NCBI GenBank assembly: GCA_000381605.1
Contig: KB906759.1
Coordinates: forward strand, 310,001-374,000
Source of the DNA: Acidobacteriaceae bacterium KBS 89
Lineage (GTDB): Bacteria; Acidobacteriota; Terriglobia; Terriglobales; Acidobacteriaceae
Direction of reading: 5' to 3'
Length of the DNA: 64,000 nucleotides
Made by a program: the position numbers and the translations under genes. This document shows positions 8,570 through 24,394 of this stretch, one piece after another; within the stretch, counting starts at the first letter, position 1, and each line of letters begins with the position of its first letter. Below the pieces are notes generated by a model. It worked only from the letters and a program-made list of their open reading frames with translations. It was not told the DNA's origin and ran no database searches.

Positions 8570-8765
8570 TTCTGGGGTGGTGAGACGGTGCTTTTGCAGG
8601 GGTTTTTGCGAAAAAACGGTGGTAGATGATGGTTTTTTGATGGTTAATTTGTGGTGGAATGCTGGTGAAAGGTGGTGAGAAAACGCCATTTATTTGCTCG
8701 GGAAAAACACGCCACTTTTTTGGATTTATTTTTGGGCTTTCCCGTTTTGGGAAAACGGGTCAGGG
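8570..8765. repeat. A/T-rich ACCA-repeat tract plus hairpin
   Basis: On the minus strand the stretch from 8700 back to 8570 is a string of loosely repeated ACCA/CATCA words separated by A runs (plus-strand GGTGGTAGATGATGG, GGTGGTGAG and similar). It is followed by a CCCGTTTTGGGAAAACGGG inverted repeat around 8741-8759. There is no coding constraint. Such tracts are a recurring intergenic type in Terriglobia, as judged from general familiarity and not from a search. Confidence 0.5.
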
Positions 8766-8830
8766 TTGGGTAAGCGGCTTGTCCCGTTTGGGGGGCTTCT
8801 TCTGAGCGGTGAAGCTGCGCTGGGGCGACG

Positions 8831-8895
8831 GTGGCAGGCGCGAAGACGCGCCGAAGATTGGGTGCCCAAGATATGGGCCACCTGCCGGCTTTCAA
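8831..8895. repeat. Dispersed repeat copy (GCGCGAAGACGCGCCGAAGAT type)
   Basis: Contains GGCGCGAAGACGCGCCGAAGAT and a following GGGTGCCCAAG..ATGGGCCACCTGCC. Related words occur at 10561-10610, 11235-11335 and 12311-12373, so this is one copy of a short, degenerate intergenic repeat family. Confidence 0.6.
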
Positions 8896-8939
8896 CATCT
8901 AACGAATGAAAGCAGATCAAGACATGAAGGAGTCCTTTT

Positions 8940-9506
8940 ATGATTGAAACCACATCCGCTGGGGCGTCGGGCGGCGGGGCGCGCGGATCTTACGCGAATA
9001 CCGGTAACGGACTGCAGGCGAAGAGTGTTCTAACGAAGATCGCAGCTGTTGTCGCAGATCGAAATATTGCTTTCCTTGTTTGCAGCATTGGAATGATCGT
9101 AATGTTGCTGTGGGCAGGCAAATTCAAAATGACAGCGCCCGGAGCAGAGGGCATCATCCCACTCGTCAGTAACAGCCCACTTACCAGTTGGCAATTCAGG
9201 GCCTTTGGACCATATATTCTGGGGGATATGATCGGGGCCACTGAATGGACAGCGGCAATCCTGCTGATCATTGGCTACTTCAAGCCTAAAGCAGGCATTG
9301 TGGGCGGGATCATTCTAGTCGGCATGTTCTTCACCACAAGCACCATGTTGATCACGACTCCGGATGACACCGTCGTGGTTCACGGCATCCATTACATGAA
9401 CAATCTCGGCCTGTTTCTCTTCAAGGACATTATCTCTTTCGGAGTTGCGTTCTATCTGATCAGCTACTATGGCCGAAGAGCGATCCTGGCTGAGAACCAG
9501 AGATGA
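8940..9506 (+). CDS. DUF417 (YkgB-like) inner membrane protein
   Basis: A 188-residue multi-pass membrane protein. A GAAGGAG ribosome site precedes the ATG. After a Gly/Ala-rich cytoplasmic start there are about four hydrophobic segments (from residue 45). Family landmarks are WAGKFKMTAPGAEGIIPLVSNSPL, LGDMIGATEWTAAILLI and a GIHYMNNLGLFLFKD motif before the last helix. DUF417 proteins are small membrane proteins linked in enterobacteria to chlorine or oxidative stress operons (the RclC relative). The direct function is unknown. Confidence 0.85.
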   Translation: MIETTSAGASGGGARGSYANTGNGLQAKSVLTKIAAVVADRNIAFLVCSIGMIVMLLWAGKFKMTAPGAEGIIPLVSNSPLTSWQFRAFGPYILGDMIGATEWTAAILLIIGYFKPKAGIVGGIILVGMFFTTSTMLITTPDDTVVVHGIHYMNNLGLFLFKDIISFGVAFYLISYYGRRAILAENQR

Positions 9507-9525
9507 CGGTCTGCCTGTTCCATCA

Positions 9526-9903
9526 TTAGCTTTTATGGACGACCTCGAACGAATAGCCGTCAGGGTCGAATACATCAGCGGCATAGTATCCCGGGTAGTA
9601 TTCCAGTCGTGCGCGGGGTGAGATATTGTCTCGGGCGCCAGCTGAGATTGCGGCCTTGTAGAATTCATCGACCTTATCCTCATCATCGGCCATAAAGCCC
9701 CAGTGAATGGCCGCTGGATCAGGTTTCCCCTGCTTTATCCAAAAGAACGCCCGTTTTCCATCACCGAATCCCCACAGGTCGGGATGACCGTCTTCGCCTT
9801 TGTACGGCATGAAGAATTTGATGTTAAGTGGCTTCAGCGCCGCCTCATAGAACGCTAGTGAACGTTCGACATCGCTGACAGTCAGGATAATATGGTCGAG
9901 CAT
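9526..9903 (-). CDS. VOC family (glyoxalase-like) protein
   Basis: A 125-residue single-domain VOC protein. The ATG at 9903 is chosen for its GAGAAGGAG at a 4-base spacing. It opens MLDHIILTVSDVERSLAFYEAALKPL and closes with GYYAADVFDPDGYSFEVVHKS, the typical paired beta-alpha-beta modules with His and Glu metal positions. It begins 11 bases after the methyltransferase stop on the same strand, so the pair probably forms a small operon. It is unlike the VOC protein at 7866 in length and sequence, so this is not a recent duplication. The substrate is unknown. Confidence 0.85.
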   Translation of the reverse strand: MLDHIILTVSDVERSLAFYEAALKPLNIKFFMPYKGEDGHPDLWGFGDGKRAFFWIKQGKPDPAAIHWGFMADDEDKVDEFYKAAISAGARDNISPRARLEYYPGYYAADVFDPDGYSFEVVHKS

Positions 9904-9914
9904 GGTTCTCCTTC

Positions 9915-10505
9915 TCAAAGAACAGCTTTAGGCTTTGAAGCCGTGTAGTAGTAATTGTCGCCTTCGTCTAAGCGGTCCTCAGTTACGATAAGGCCCTGAG
10001 CCTCCAAGAGCTGCCGGTATGTCTTCGCGCCCAGGGAGCGCGACTCTCGTCCAGTTATCGAGTCTTGCCAGGTAATGGCGTCCCTGGGTGAGGTGAACAG
10101 GAGTTGGCCGCCTGGCTCTAATGCTTTTGCAGCTTTGGCGATTACAAGCCTCTGCACATCGTCCTGCAGCAAGAACATCAAACCCCACGCAACGATTCCG
10201 TCGAATGTACGATCGAAAAAGTTGGAGTCTTCCGCTGCGGCACACTCTGCCTGCGCATCGGGGAACTGTTCTCGGAATGCACGAACCATCTTCGGGGACG
10301 CATCGATTCCGTACAGGGAAAAACCTGCCTCGATCAGGACCTGCGAGATCACTCCGTTCCCGCATCCAAGCTCCAGAATTGAGCCATGCGGAACTAATGT
10401 TTGACTCCATTCCAGGACTGTCGAAGGTCCGATGCGGGTGTTCCGCATCCGCATAAAGACCTCGGCCAGATCATCATAACCATTCGATTTGTCTCGAAGG
10501 ATCAT
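9915..10505 (-). CDS. SAM-dependent methyltransferase (class I)
   Basis: A 196-residue methyltransferase. The ATG at 10505 has GAGAAGGA upstream; longer in-frame versions reach back through repeat sequence and are unlikely. The SAM-binding motif is SILELGCGNGVISQVL, followed by the acidic LYGIDASPKMV, then FDGIVAWGLMFLL and LEPGGQLLFTSPR. The pattern fits small-molecule methyltransferases of the UbiE/Tellurite-resistance TehB-like group, but no substrate can be assigned. It is upstream partner of the VOC gene. Confidence 0.85.
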   Translation of the reverse strand: MILRDKSNGYDDLAEVFMRMRNTRIGPSTVLEWSQTLVPHGSILELGCGNGVISQVLIEAGFSLYGIDASPKMVRAFREQFPDAQAECAAAEDSNFFDRTFDGIVAWGLMFLLQDDVQRLVIAKAAKALEPGGQLLFTSPRDAITWQDSITGRESRSLGAKTYRQLLEAQGLIVTEDRLDEGDNYYYTASKPKAVL

Positions 10506-10555
10506 TGTGTCTTCCTTCTCCCGTTTCATCATAGGGGATGCAGAACGGTTCGCAC

Positions 10556-10625
10556 GGAGGGCGAATGCCCACCTTAGGCGCAAAAGACGCGCCGACGATG
10601 TGGCACCCAGATTATTTGATCTTAG
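10556..10625. repeat. Dispersed repeat copy upstream of the methyltransferase
   Basis: Contains GCGAATGCCCACCTTAGGCG, CAAAAGACGCGCCGACGATG and TGGCACCCAG. It shares the CACCTTA(A)GGCGCAAA..GCGCCGA core with 12311-12373 and GCGAATGCCCA with the copy at 11235. Confidence 0.6.
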
Positions 10626-10663
10626 ATGTCGGCCACCGGTCCTAGTGATATACCAGTAGGAAT

Positions 10664-11185
10664 ATGAGCGATGAACATTGGAGAGATGTCGCAAAACAGA
10701 TAGACGAATGCAGATACCTGTACATGCGAGGGCTTCACGAGCCTCGCGACAATAGTATCCGTTTTTTAGTGGAAGAGGCTGGATTGCAAGCGCCACGACT
10801 GGTGCCTGGAGATGCTGCTCCGGGTAGTATCGCAGCCTTGTTCGAAGATGCGCAGCCTATCGAGTCGGACTCATCGTCGCGGCTTTTCGAGATTGTTTAT
10901 GAAGAGTACATCTCCTATACGGTGTCCAACGAAAGCTACAGCAAATACCCTGAGCCGCCAGAGCTTTTTACCGGGAATTTATTCAGGATTTATAGCTGGT
11001 CCTATCTGCTAGAGATGACGCGGAAGACAACATACGCAGGCGATGAACATCCCGGGCCCGGACCGCTAGAACACCATCAGATTCCGTGTCTAAATCATGT
11101 AATTGACGTCATAACGACTCGACCGCCAAGGATGGCAGTTGTGGATCGATTGGCACTGCAGGACGGTAGCAATGCCATAAACTGA
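10664..11185 (+). CDS. Hypothetical protein
   Basis: A 173-residue soluble protein without signal peptide or membrane segment. It is acidic, with a central RLFEIVYEEYISYTVSNESY and a C-terminal ETTYAGDEHPGPGPLEHHQIPCLNHVIDVITTRPP-like region (read by eye; first residues MTRKTTY). It is not assignable to a family from sequence alone. It lies between two dispersed repeat copies with neighbours on both strands, which makes it accessory DNA. A weak AGGAAT precedes the ATG. Confidence 0.6.
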   Translation: MSDEHWRDVAKQIDECRYLYMRGLHEPRDNSIRFLVEEAGLQAPRLVPGDAAPGSIAALFEDAQPIESDSSSRLFEIVYEEYISYTVSNESYSKYPEPPELFTGNLFRIYSWSYLLEMTRKTTYAGDEHPGPGPLEHHQIPCLNHVIDVITTRPPRMAVVDRLALQDGSNAIN

Positions 11186-11214
11186 CGGATGTCTATTTCA
11201 AATATTGATCGTAT

Positions 11215-11340
11215 CGAACCGAAAGAAAAGCGGTTCGTGCGGGGAGCGAATGCCCACTCATGCGATGAACCCCATAAATGGGGTACCCATGCATAGGAAG
11301 CCTTTATGTATGGGCCACCCGCCACCCACTTTCTTGGCCT
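11215..11340. repeat. Dispersed repeat copy upstream of the HEPN-like gene
   Basis: Holds GCGAATGCCCACTCATGCGA, an ATAAATGGGGTACCCATGCAT inverted pattern and TATGGGCCACCCGCC. The last word is repeated at 12315-12330. No coding frame. Confidence 0.6.
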
Positions 11341-11371
11341 GATCGCAGGCATGAGGGAATAATTGGTGAAT

Positions 11372-12082
11372 ATGGCTTCGAGAGAAAATACAAGCGAAAC
11401 TCCCGCTGACGCCCCTTGGAACACATTGCGCCTGCTTTACATGCCAAAGATGCAAGAAGTTCTCAAGCGTTATTACAAGCCGGGAGGCGCACCGTTGGAA
11501 GGACTTAGGGAAAAAATGAATGTCGACGAGCGCAGGTATGTCGACGCATTTCATAGCTACACGCAAGTGACAGGCGCCATTGATAGCCTGAACCTTATAC
11601 TTGTCCTCGCGAGAAGAAAACCGAACGCGCCGCGCATACTACCAATGGAAAGCCTTAGATTTTTTTCCGAAGCATACTTGCAGCAAGTCTTCATCGTGCG
11701 AGAACGCCTATTGCGTTTTATTCGCTTTCACAAAAAAGAAGAGAAGGTAGGATCACCCTCGTGGCTCAAACTCAAAGCTGCGGAAGCAACCATTCGCGCT
11801 TCCTTCGAGGGACCAAATGCTATAAGAAATATGCATGTCCATGAGGTGAGACACGACACTAACCAGTTTTCATGGGCTTCGGGACTGGAATTGATTGCGA
11901 GAGCGAAGTCTCTGGATTCCGCTCTCGACAAATCGAATTGGAAGCTTGAGGCGAAGCTGAGTTACGAAGAGTGTCGAGATGAATTTCTTAAATCCAAAAA
12001 AGCTGAACGAAAAACGCTCGATACATTGTTGGATTATCTCGCTCTTCAAATATCACCTATCGCAAAAAAACAGTTGGGATAA
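11372..12082 (+). CDS. HEPN-domain-like protein with RNxxxH motif
   Basis: A 236-residue helical, basic, soluble protein. The start is uncertain: ATG at 11372, or GTG 11366 / TTG 11363, which sit better relative to GAGGG at 11353. A long helix carries FSEAYLQQVFIVRERLLRF, and then IRNMHVHE places R152, N153 and H157 (ATG numbering) in the RNxxxH spacing that forms the active site of HEPN ribonucleases. The pattern most resembles the Cthe_2314-like HEPN group. It has no obvious antitoxin partner. It is followed directly by a terminator. Confidence 0.6.
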   Translation: MASRENTSETPADAPWNTLRLLYMPKMQEVLKRYYKPGGAPLEGLREKMNVDERRYVDAFHSYTQVTGAIDSLNLILVLARRKPNAPRILPMESLRFFSEAYLQQVFIVRERLLRFIRFHKKEEKVGSPSWLKLKAAEATIRASFEGPNAIRNMHVHEVRHDTNQFSWASGLELIARAKSLDSALDKSNWKLEAKLSYEECRDEFLKSKKAERKTLDTLLDYLALQISPIAKKQLG

Positions 12083-12120
12083 ACAAAAGGGCGGACTCTT
12101 TCGGAGCCCGCCCTTTTGTT
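12083..12120. terminator. Terminator between HEPN-like gene and rpoC fragment
   Basis: Inverted repeat ACAAAAGGGCGG..CCGCCCTTTTGT, usable from either strand. It closes the plus-strand HEPN-like gene and sits downstream of the minus-strand rpoC remnant as the real rpoC terminator does. Confidence 0.85.
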
Positions 12121-12167
12121 GCTGCAGTTCAAGGTTTCACGCGAAGCGTCGAGAACGGTACGAAGTA

Positions 12168-12308
12168 CTACTCGGCGGCAAGTTCTTCTTGTTCTCCTTC
12201 CATGCGCATCTGTTCGAGTTCACGCTCTTCGGCTTCGATGGCTGCGGTCACTTCCTGCTGGACCTGGGCTACCGCTTCTTCGAGCTCTGGGGAGAGCTGG
12301 ACGTTGCG
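12168..12308 (-). pseudogene. Duplicated 3' end of rpoC (last 46 codons)
   Basis: A 141-base segment matching 14384-14524, the end of rpoC, with 8 mismatches by eye (about 94% identity). It encodes the same C-terminus, NVQLSPELEEA.AQVQQEV and onward to EQEELAAE, with one substitution (A to V) and a different stop codon (TAG rather than TGA). Five of the codon differences are silent. The homology stops abruptly at 12308, where a dispersed repeat begins. It has no start or promoter and cannot be expressed as RpoC. The silent-dominated divergence suggests it came from a functional rpoC allele of a relative rather than from a decaying local copy. Confidence 0.9.
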
Positions 12309-12310
12309 TT

Positions 12311-12373
12311 TCTAGGTATGGGCCACCCGCCCCACCTTAAGGCGCAAAGGCGCGCCGAAGATGGGACTCGGAT
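12311..12373. repeat. Dispersed repeat copy at the rpoC-fragment breakpoint
   Basis: TATGGGCCACCCGCC followed by CACCTTAAGGCGCAAAGGCG and CGCCGAAGATGGGACTCGG. It shares words with the copies at 8831, 10556 and 11215, and abuts the truncated rpoC homology. Confidence 0.7.
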
Positions 12374-12376
12374 TGT

Positions 12377-14137
12377 TTACTGATTGGAGATGGTTGCGAT
12401 GGATCCGTCGATCTTGGTTAGGTGCACTGTGAGCTTTTCGTTGTAGACGCGAACCTTGTCCTGCAGGAAGCTGAGAGCAAATGCCTCGCCGAGGAGGATC
12501 GAGGAATCTGTGTCGCTGCGCCAGTGAATGCCGGCGAGAATACCGTGGCCGAAGGAGATGTTGTGGGCTAGCTTGTTCAACTCTCCGTTGATGGTGAGAT
12601 TGCCTGCATCGGGGTCGGTGTAGGGGTTGAGCGAAAGACCATCGGGTGTTGGCACAAGCGGGTTGGGGATGACGAAGTTTCCGTCATAGAAAAATTTGAG
12701 AATGGTGATGCAGGCTCCGGCGACAATGCCGTGGCCGGTGGGATAGGCGGGGTGCGTGGGCGATCCCTCGGGGAAAGGCTGCGAGAGGAACCAGCTGTTG
12801 TTGGCGTCGTAGCTGGCTTTGAGGGCCTGCGAATTGAGGAAGTTGTTGTTGAGGCGGGCCTGGAGAGAGCCTAGCTGGTTGGTCTTGGTGAGGTAGGCGA
12901 TGCCGCCGCTGGACTCGGGCCGCGGACGCAGGTGAACGAACCACTTCTGATACCAGACGGTGTCGAGAACGCGGGCTGCGACTTCGCCGATGGTTGCGGA
13001 GATGTCGGGTTGGCCGAGAGTGTCAAAGCCGTTCTGGGTACGGGAGGTTGTGTAGGGATTGCCCGGGTTGAGCGGTACGCCGAGGGTGTTCATCACAAGA
13101 TAGGCGACAAAGTAGGCTTGAAAGAGTATGTCGACGTGGGTCCAGGCACATAGGGCGCGGCCGTTGTAGAGGTATCGCAGGGTGGGATCTTTCTGATTTC
13201 GCAGACCAGTATCGATTCCGTTCTGGACCTGTTGAAACGAGACGGGATCGAGCATGTAGTCGAGGCCTGACTGGTAGGTGATGTACTGGTTGCTGAGCGG
13301 CATTGGTCCGAAGGAGGACGGCGCGATGATGAGTTGCGAGATGTAAGGACCGAGTGTCTCGCCGGGATATCCGCCGCGGAAAAGCAGTTGCGGAGTGACT
13401 TGACCCGAGAGAGTTCGAGGACCGGTATAGCTGGGCATCCTGGTCAGCTCGGCACAGGCTGCAGCGGCAATGGGACTGGTGGAGTAGTCGGTGAATGCTG
13501 TGTCGCGCAACAGCGAACACCAGTAAAGCTCCGCGAGCTCTGTACCCCAGGCAGGACTGGAGAATGCAGGAGGCGGTGGAACGACGACTTCGGTCTCCTG
13601 GTTGTGTGGTGAGGGGGAACTGCCGAACTGATGCGAGTCGGTTCCCTGGAGTGTGAAGGCCAAACCGCCCTGCGGTCCGTTCAGAGTGCGAGTTCCTCCG
13701 ATCATGATGTTCTCGAAGTCGGATGGCTTGCCACTCGCCAAGGCAGTCTTGAAGGTTTGATAGGCGGCTGGGTTCACCAACCCGATCGAATCCTGCAGGA
13801 GAGCTTTGGTGTACGTGGCAGAACCGTCAGGATAACGCTGCTGATCGCCGTTGGTTTGATGTGCTGGAATCGGCACGAGCGCCTGTGCAAGCGCACATTT
13901 GAGACGGACCTCAAACGATTTTTGAACCCGTGCATGGTTCGGGATGCCTAAGCCGTTCGAAACGGCCTGCACCATTCTCGAGGAGTCGGAGTTTTCTGAC
14001 GGGGCAGTAGACTGCGCTGACGCGATGACGGGTGCTGCCAAGGCTCCGGTGGCCAGCGTCGCGCTCATCTGGCCCAAAAACATGCGACGGTTCGGCTGGC
14101 CGGGTTTATAGGTAAAGTGACCAGATATGTTTTGCAT
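12377..14137 (-). CDS. Vanadium-dependent haloperoxidase (PAP2 superfamily), Tat-exported
   Basis: A 586-residue enzyme. The ATG at 14137 gives a leader with RRMFLGQMSATLATGALAAP, a twin-arginine signal; a GTG 15 bases upstream is possible. The vanadate pocket is recognisable in the C-terminal third: KWFVHLRPRPE, then PTHPAYPTGHG in the PSGH position, and FGHGILAGIHWRSDTD carrying the apical histidine and an arginine. Family members use H2O2 to oxidise halides; some bacterial ones are phosphatase-like. It lies between an rpoC fragment and the genuine rpoC end, so it appears to be an inserted cargo gene. Confidence 0.85.
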   Translation of the reverse strand: MQNISGHFTYKPGQPNRRMFLGQMSATLATGALAAPVIASAQSTAPSENSDSSRMVQAVSNGLGIPNHARVQKSFEVRLKCALAQALVPIPAHQTNGDQQRYPDGSATYTKALLQDSIGLVNPAAYQTFKTALASGKPSDFENIMIGGTRTLNGPQGGLAFTLQGTDSHQFGSSPSPHNQETEVVVPPPPAFSSPAWGTELAELYWCSLLRDTAFTDYSTSPIAAAACAELTRMPSYTGPRTLSGQVTPQLLFRGGYPGETLGPYISQLIIAPSSFGPMPLSNQYITYQSGLDYMLDPVSFQQVQNGIDTGLRNQKDPTLRYLYNGRALCAWTHVDILFQAYFVAYLVMNTLGVPLNPGNPYTTSRTQNGFDTLGQPDISATIGEVAARVLDTVWYQKWFVHLRPRPESSGGIAYLTKTNQLGSLQARLNNNFLNSQALKASYDANNSWFLSQPFPEGSPTHPAYPTGHGIVAGACITILKFFYDGNFVIPNPLVPTPDGLSLNPYTDPDAGNLTINGELNKLAHNISFGHGILAGIHWRSDTDSSILLGEAFALSFLQDKVRVYNEKLTVHLTKIDGSIATISNQ

Positions 14138-14314
14138 GTGACCTTGTAGCACTCAAGTTGGTGGGGCCACAATCGAAAACTAGGAATTGCATCCTAAATA
14201 GGGCATTTTGGGCTATGCGTGGCCTTGTCACAGTGTCCGCAGTGAACGGCTGTTCGCAGATTGAACCTATGACGAGACTACCGAGATTACTGACGAAAGC
14301 GTTGCTGAAACAAA

Positions 14315-14347
14315 AACAACGGCAGAGCCGAAGCCCTGCCGTTGTTT
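14315..14347 (-). terminator. Terminator of the rpoBC operon
   Basis: Inverted repeat AAACAACGGCAG / CTGCCGTTGTTT about 40 bases beyond the rpoC stop. A-rich sequence on the plus strand provides a T-rich end in the minus direction. Confidence 0.85.
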
Positions 14348-14383
14348 GTTTTTGCGCGAAGCGCTTTTCGCCGACCGCGAAGG

Positions 14384-18574
<4,191 letters not shown>

Positions 18575-18721
18575 ATTTTGCGTCTCCCTTGTGTCCTGCG
18601 TTTGCAGGTGCAGCGATTGGGCTGCGGTTCAAGAAATCTTTTTGCGATGACTTGCGGTGCATCGCGTTACCGGTAGTTCTGGTGCAGTTGCTTTTTCGAT
18701 TGTCTTGCCACCTGATGTGGC

Positions 18722-18756
18722 GACCCGAGGAGTGTACGCAGTAACCTCCTCGGGTC
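18722..18756 (-). other. Perfect hairpin in the rpoB-rpoC spacer
   Basis: An 11-bp perfect inverted repeat (GACCCGAGGAG / CTCCTCGGGTC) with a 13-base loop. There is no T run afterwards, so it is more likely an RNA processing or stability element than a terminator. Confidence 0.6.
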
Positions 18757-18764
18757 TTGGTGCG

Positions 18765-23252
<4,488 letters not shown>

Positions 23253-23871
23253 GCTCTCTCCTGAAAACTGACCTTCGAGGCCTCTCGGGTGGGGATGCCA
23301 GCATCACAATGGCTGGCTGCACTCGTGAGGGGAGGGCTTTGGTCATGCCCTCCGGGTTTGGTTCTGATTGCGCAGTTGCTAAGTTCTTCGGTCCCTGCTG
23401 TCCTCGATGGCAACAGGCCCCGTACGCAGAATGTCTTGCCGTGTCATCTTTCCCGGCATTGAGAAATCTCGAAACTTTTACTGACTGCGAGCGCCCAAAG
23501 CTGCTATAAAGAACGCGTGCAGAGTGCTGCTATGCCTGTAAACACGGCAAAGCGCTCACAGGGACAGCGTGTCCCATGAGCGCAAAGGTCGACTTGTGCA
23601 CTGTTTCTGTATTGATGGTATGAATGCCTGCCGCCATTTTGAGGTTCGCCTTACCCCAAAGTTTGCTGCCGCTCGCTGATGCCTATTGCACTATGCGCGT
23701 CCGCCGCTCGAAGCGATAGTGGCCGGTTCCTTAACCTGTTATGACAGGATGATCCGGGTACAACCCAAGTTTGCCAAAGTAGTGTCCGCCAAGGAACGCG
23801 CCAAGGCGGAACGAATTTTCTCTAACGTCAAGAATATCGCGTTCCGCCCCGACTTGCAAGCTTACTGGTAA
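23253..23871. other. rplL-rpoB spacer
   Basis: A long non-coding spacer within the ribosomal-polymerase operon. It contains one strong hairpin (23552-23583). No tRNA or convincing small gene was found. A secondary promoter for rpoBC could lie here; no consensus was clear enough to mark. Confidence 0.6.
23552..23583 (-). promoter_or_regulatory. Hairpin in the rplL-rpoB spacer, possible attenuator or processing site
   Basis: Nested stem with outer arms GCGCTCA / TGAGCGC and inner arms GGGACA / TGTCCC around a GCG loop. It lies 300 bases upstream of rpoB, the position where the E. coli operon carries an attenuator and an RNase III site. The lack of a long T run favours processing or partial attenuation. 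Confidence 0.5.
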
Positions 23872-24249
23872 CTACTTGATTTCTACGGTGGCGACGCCTT
23901 CGAACTTCTTGGCGATCGCGGCCGCATCGTCCTTGGAAATGTTCTCCTTCAAGGGCTTGGGGGCGGCATCGACCAGGTCCTTGGCTTCCTTCAGCCCAAG
24001 AGCGGTGACTTCGCGTACAGCCTTGATGGTGTTGATCTTATTCGCGCCGGCATCCTTCAGGATGACGGTGAACTCGGTCTTCTCTTCAGCCGGAGCTGCT
24101 GCTGCCGCACCGCCGCCTGCTGCCGGGGCTGCTGCAACTGCCGCTGCTGCCGAAACGCCAAGGCGCTCTTCGAGCTTCTTGACCAGAGCCGAGGCCTCGA
24201 GGAGGCTGAGGCTAACGATTGATTCTTCCAACTGCTGGATGTCTGCCAT
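23872..24249 (-). CDS. rplL: Ribosomal protein L7/L12
   Basis: A 125-residue stalk protein. The N-terminal dimerisation domain (MADIQQLEESIVSLSLLEASALVKKLEE) is joined by an alanine-rich hinge to the C-terminal factor-binding domain, with EKTEFTVILKDAGANKINTIKAVRE and LGLKEAKDLVDAAPKPLKE. It recruits elongation factor GTPases to the ribosome. It follows rplJ by about 145 bases in the operon order L1-L10-L7/L12. Confidence 0.98.
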   Translation of the reverse strand: MADIQQLEESIVSLSLLEASALVKKLEERLGVSAAAAVAAAPAAGGGAAAAAPAEEKTEFTVILKDAGANKINTIKAVREVTALGLKEAKDLVDAAPKPLKENISKDDAAAIAKKFEGVATVEIK

Positions 24250-24394
24250 GTTATTTCTCCAATAGAAACTGAACTTTTGTGTTGCCGTTGCTGATTGCTT
24301 TCCGGGGCCCGACTGCGCCTCGGTTGCCTATGTCCTCCAGGGTTTCCGTTGCGCCCAGACCAGCGCACCCGGGGAGACCAGGCGAAAATTGGTG

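Noticed and set aside
8831..12373. Insertion sequence in the repeat-rich region
   Set aside because: No transposase reading frame, no long terminal repeats; only short dispersed repeats are present.
12377..14137. Acid phosphatase alternative for the PAP2 protein
   Set aside because: Length, Tat signal and the vanadate-site layout fit the haloperoxidase group better, though phosphatase activity is not excluded.
18722..18756. Hairpin between rpoB and rpoC as a terminator
   Set aside because: No T run follows in the direction of transcription, and rpoC must be transcribed from the rpoB transcript or nearby.
23686..23871. 61-codon plus-strand frame ending next to rplL
   Set aside because: No ribosome site, no family resemblance, and it lies antisense in an operon spacer.
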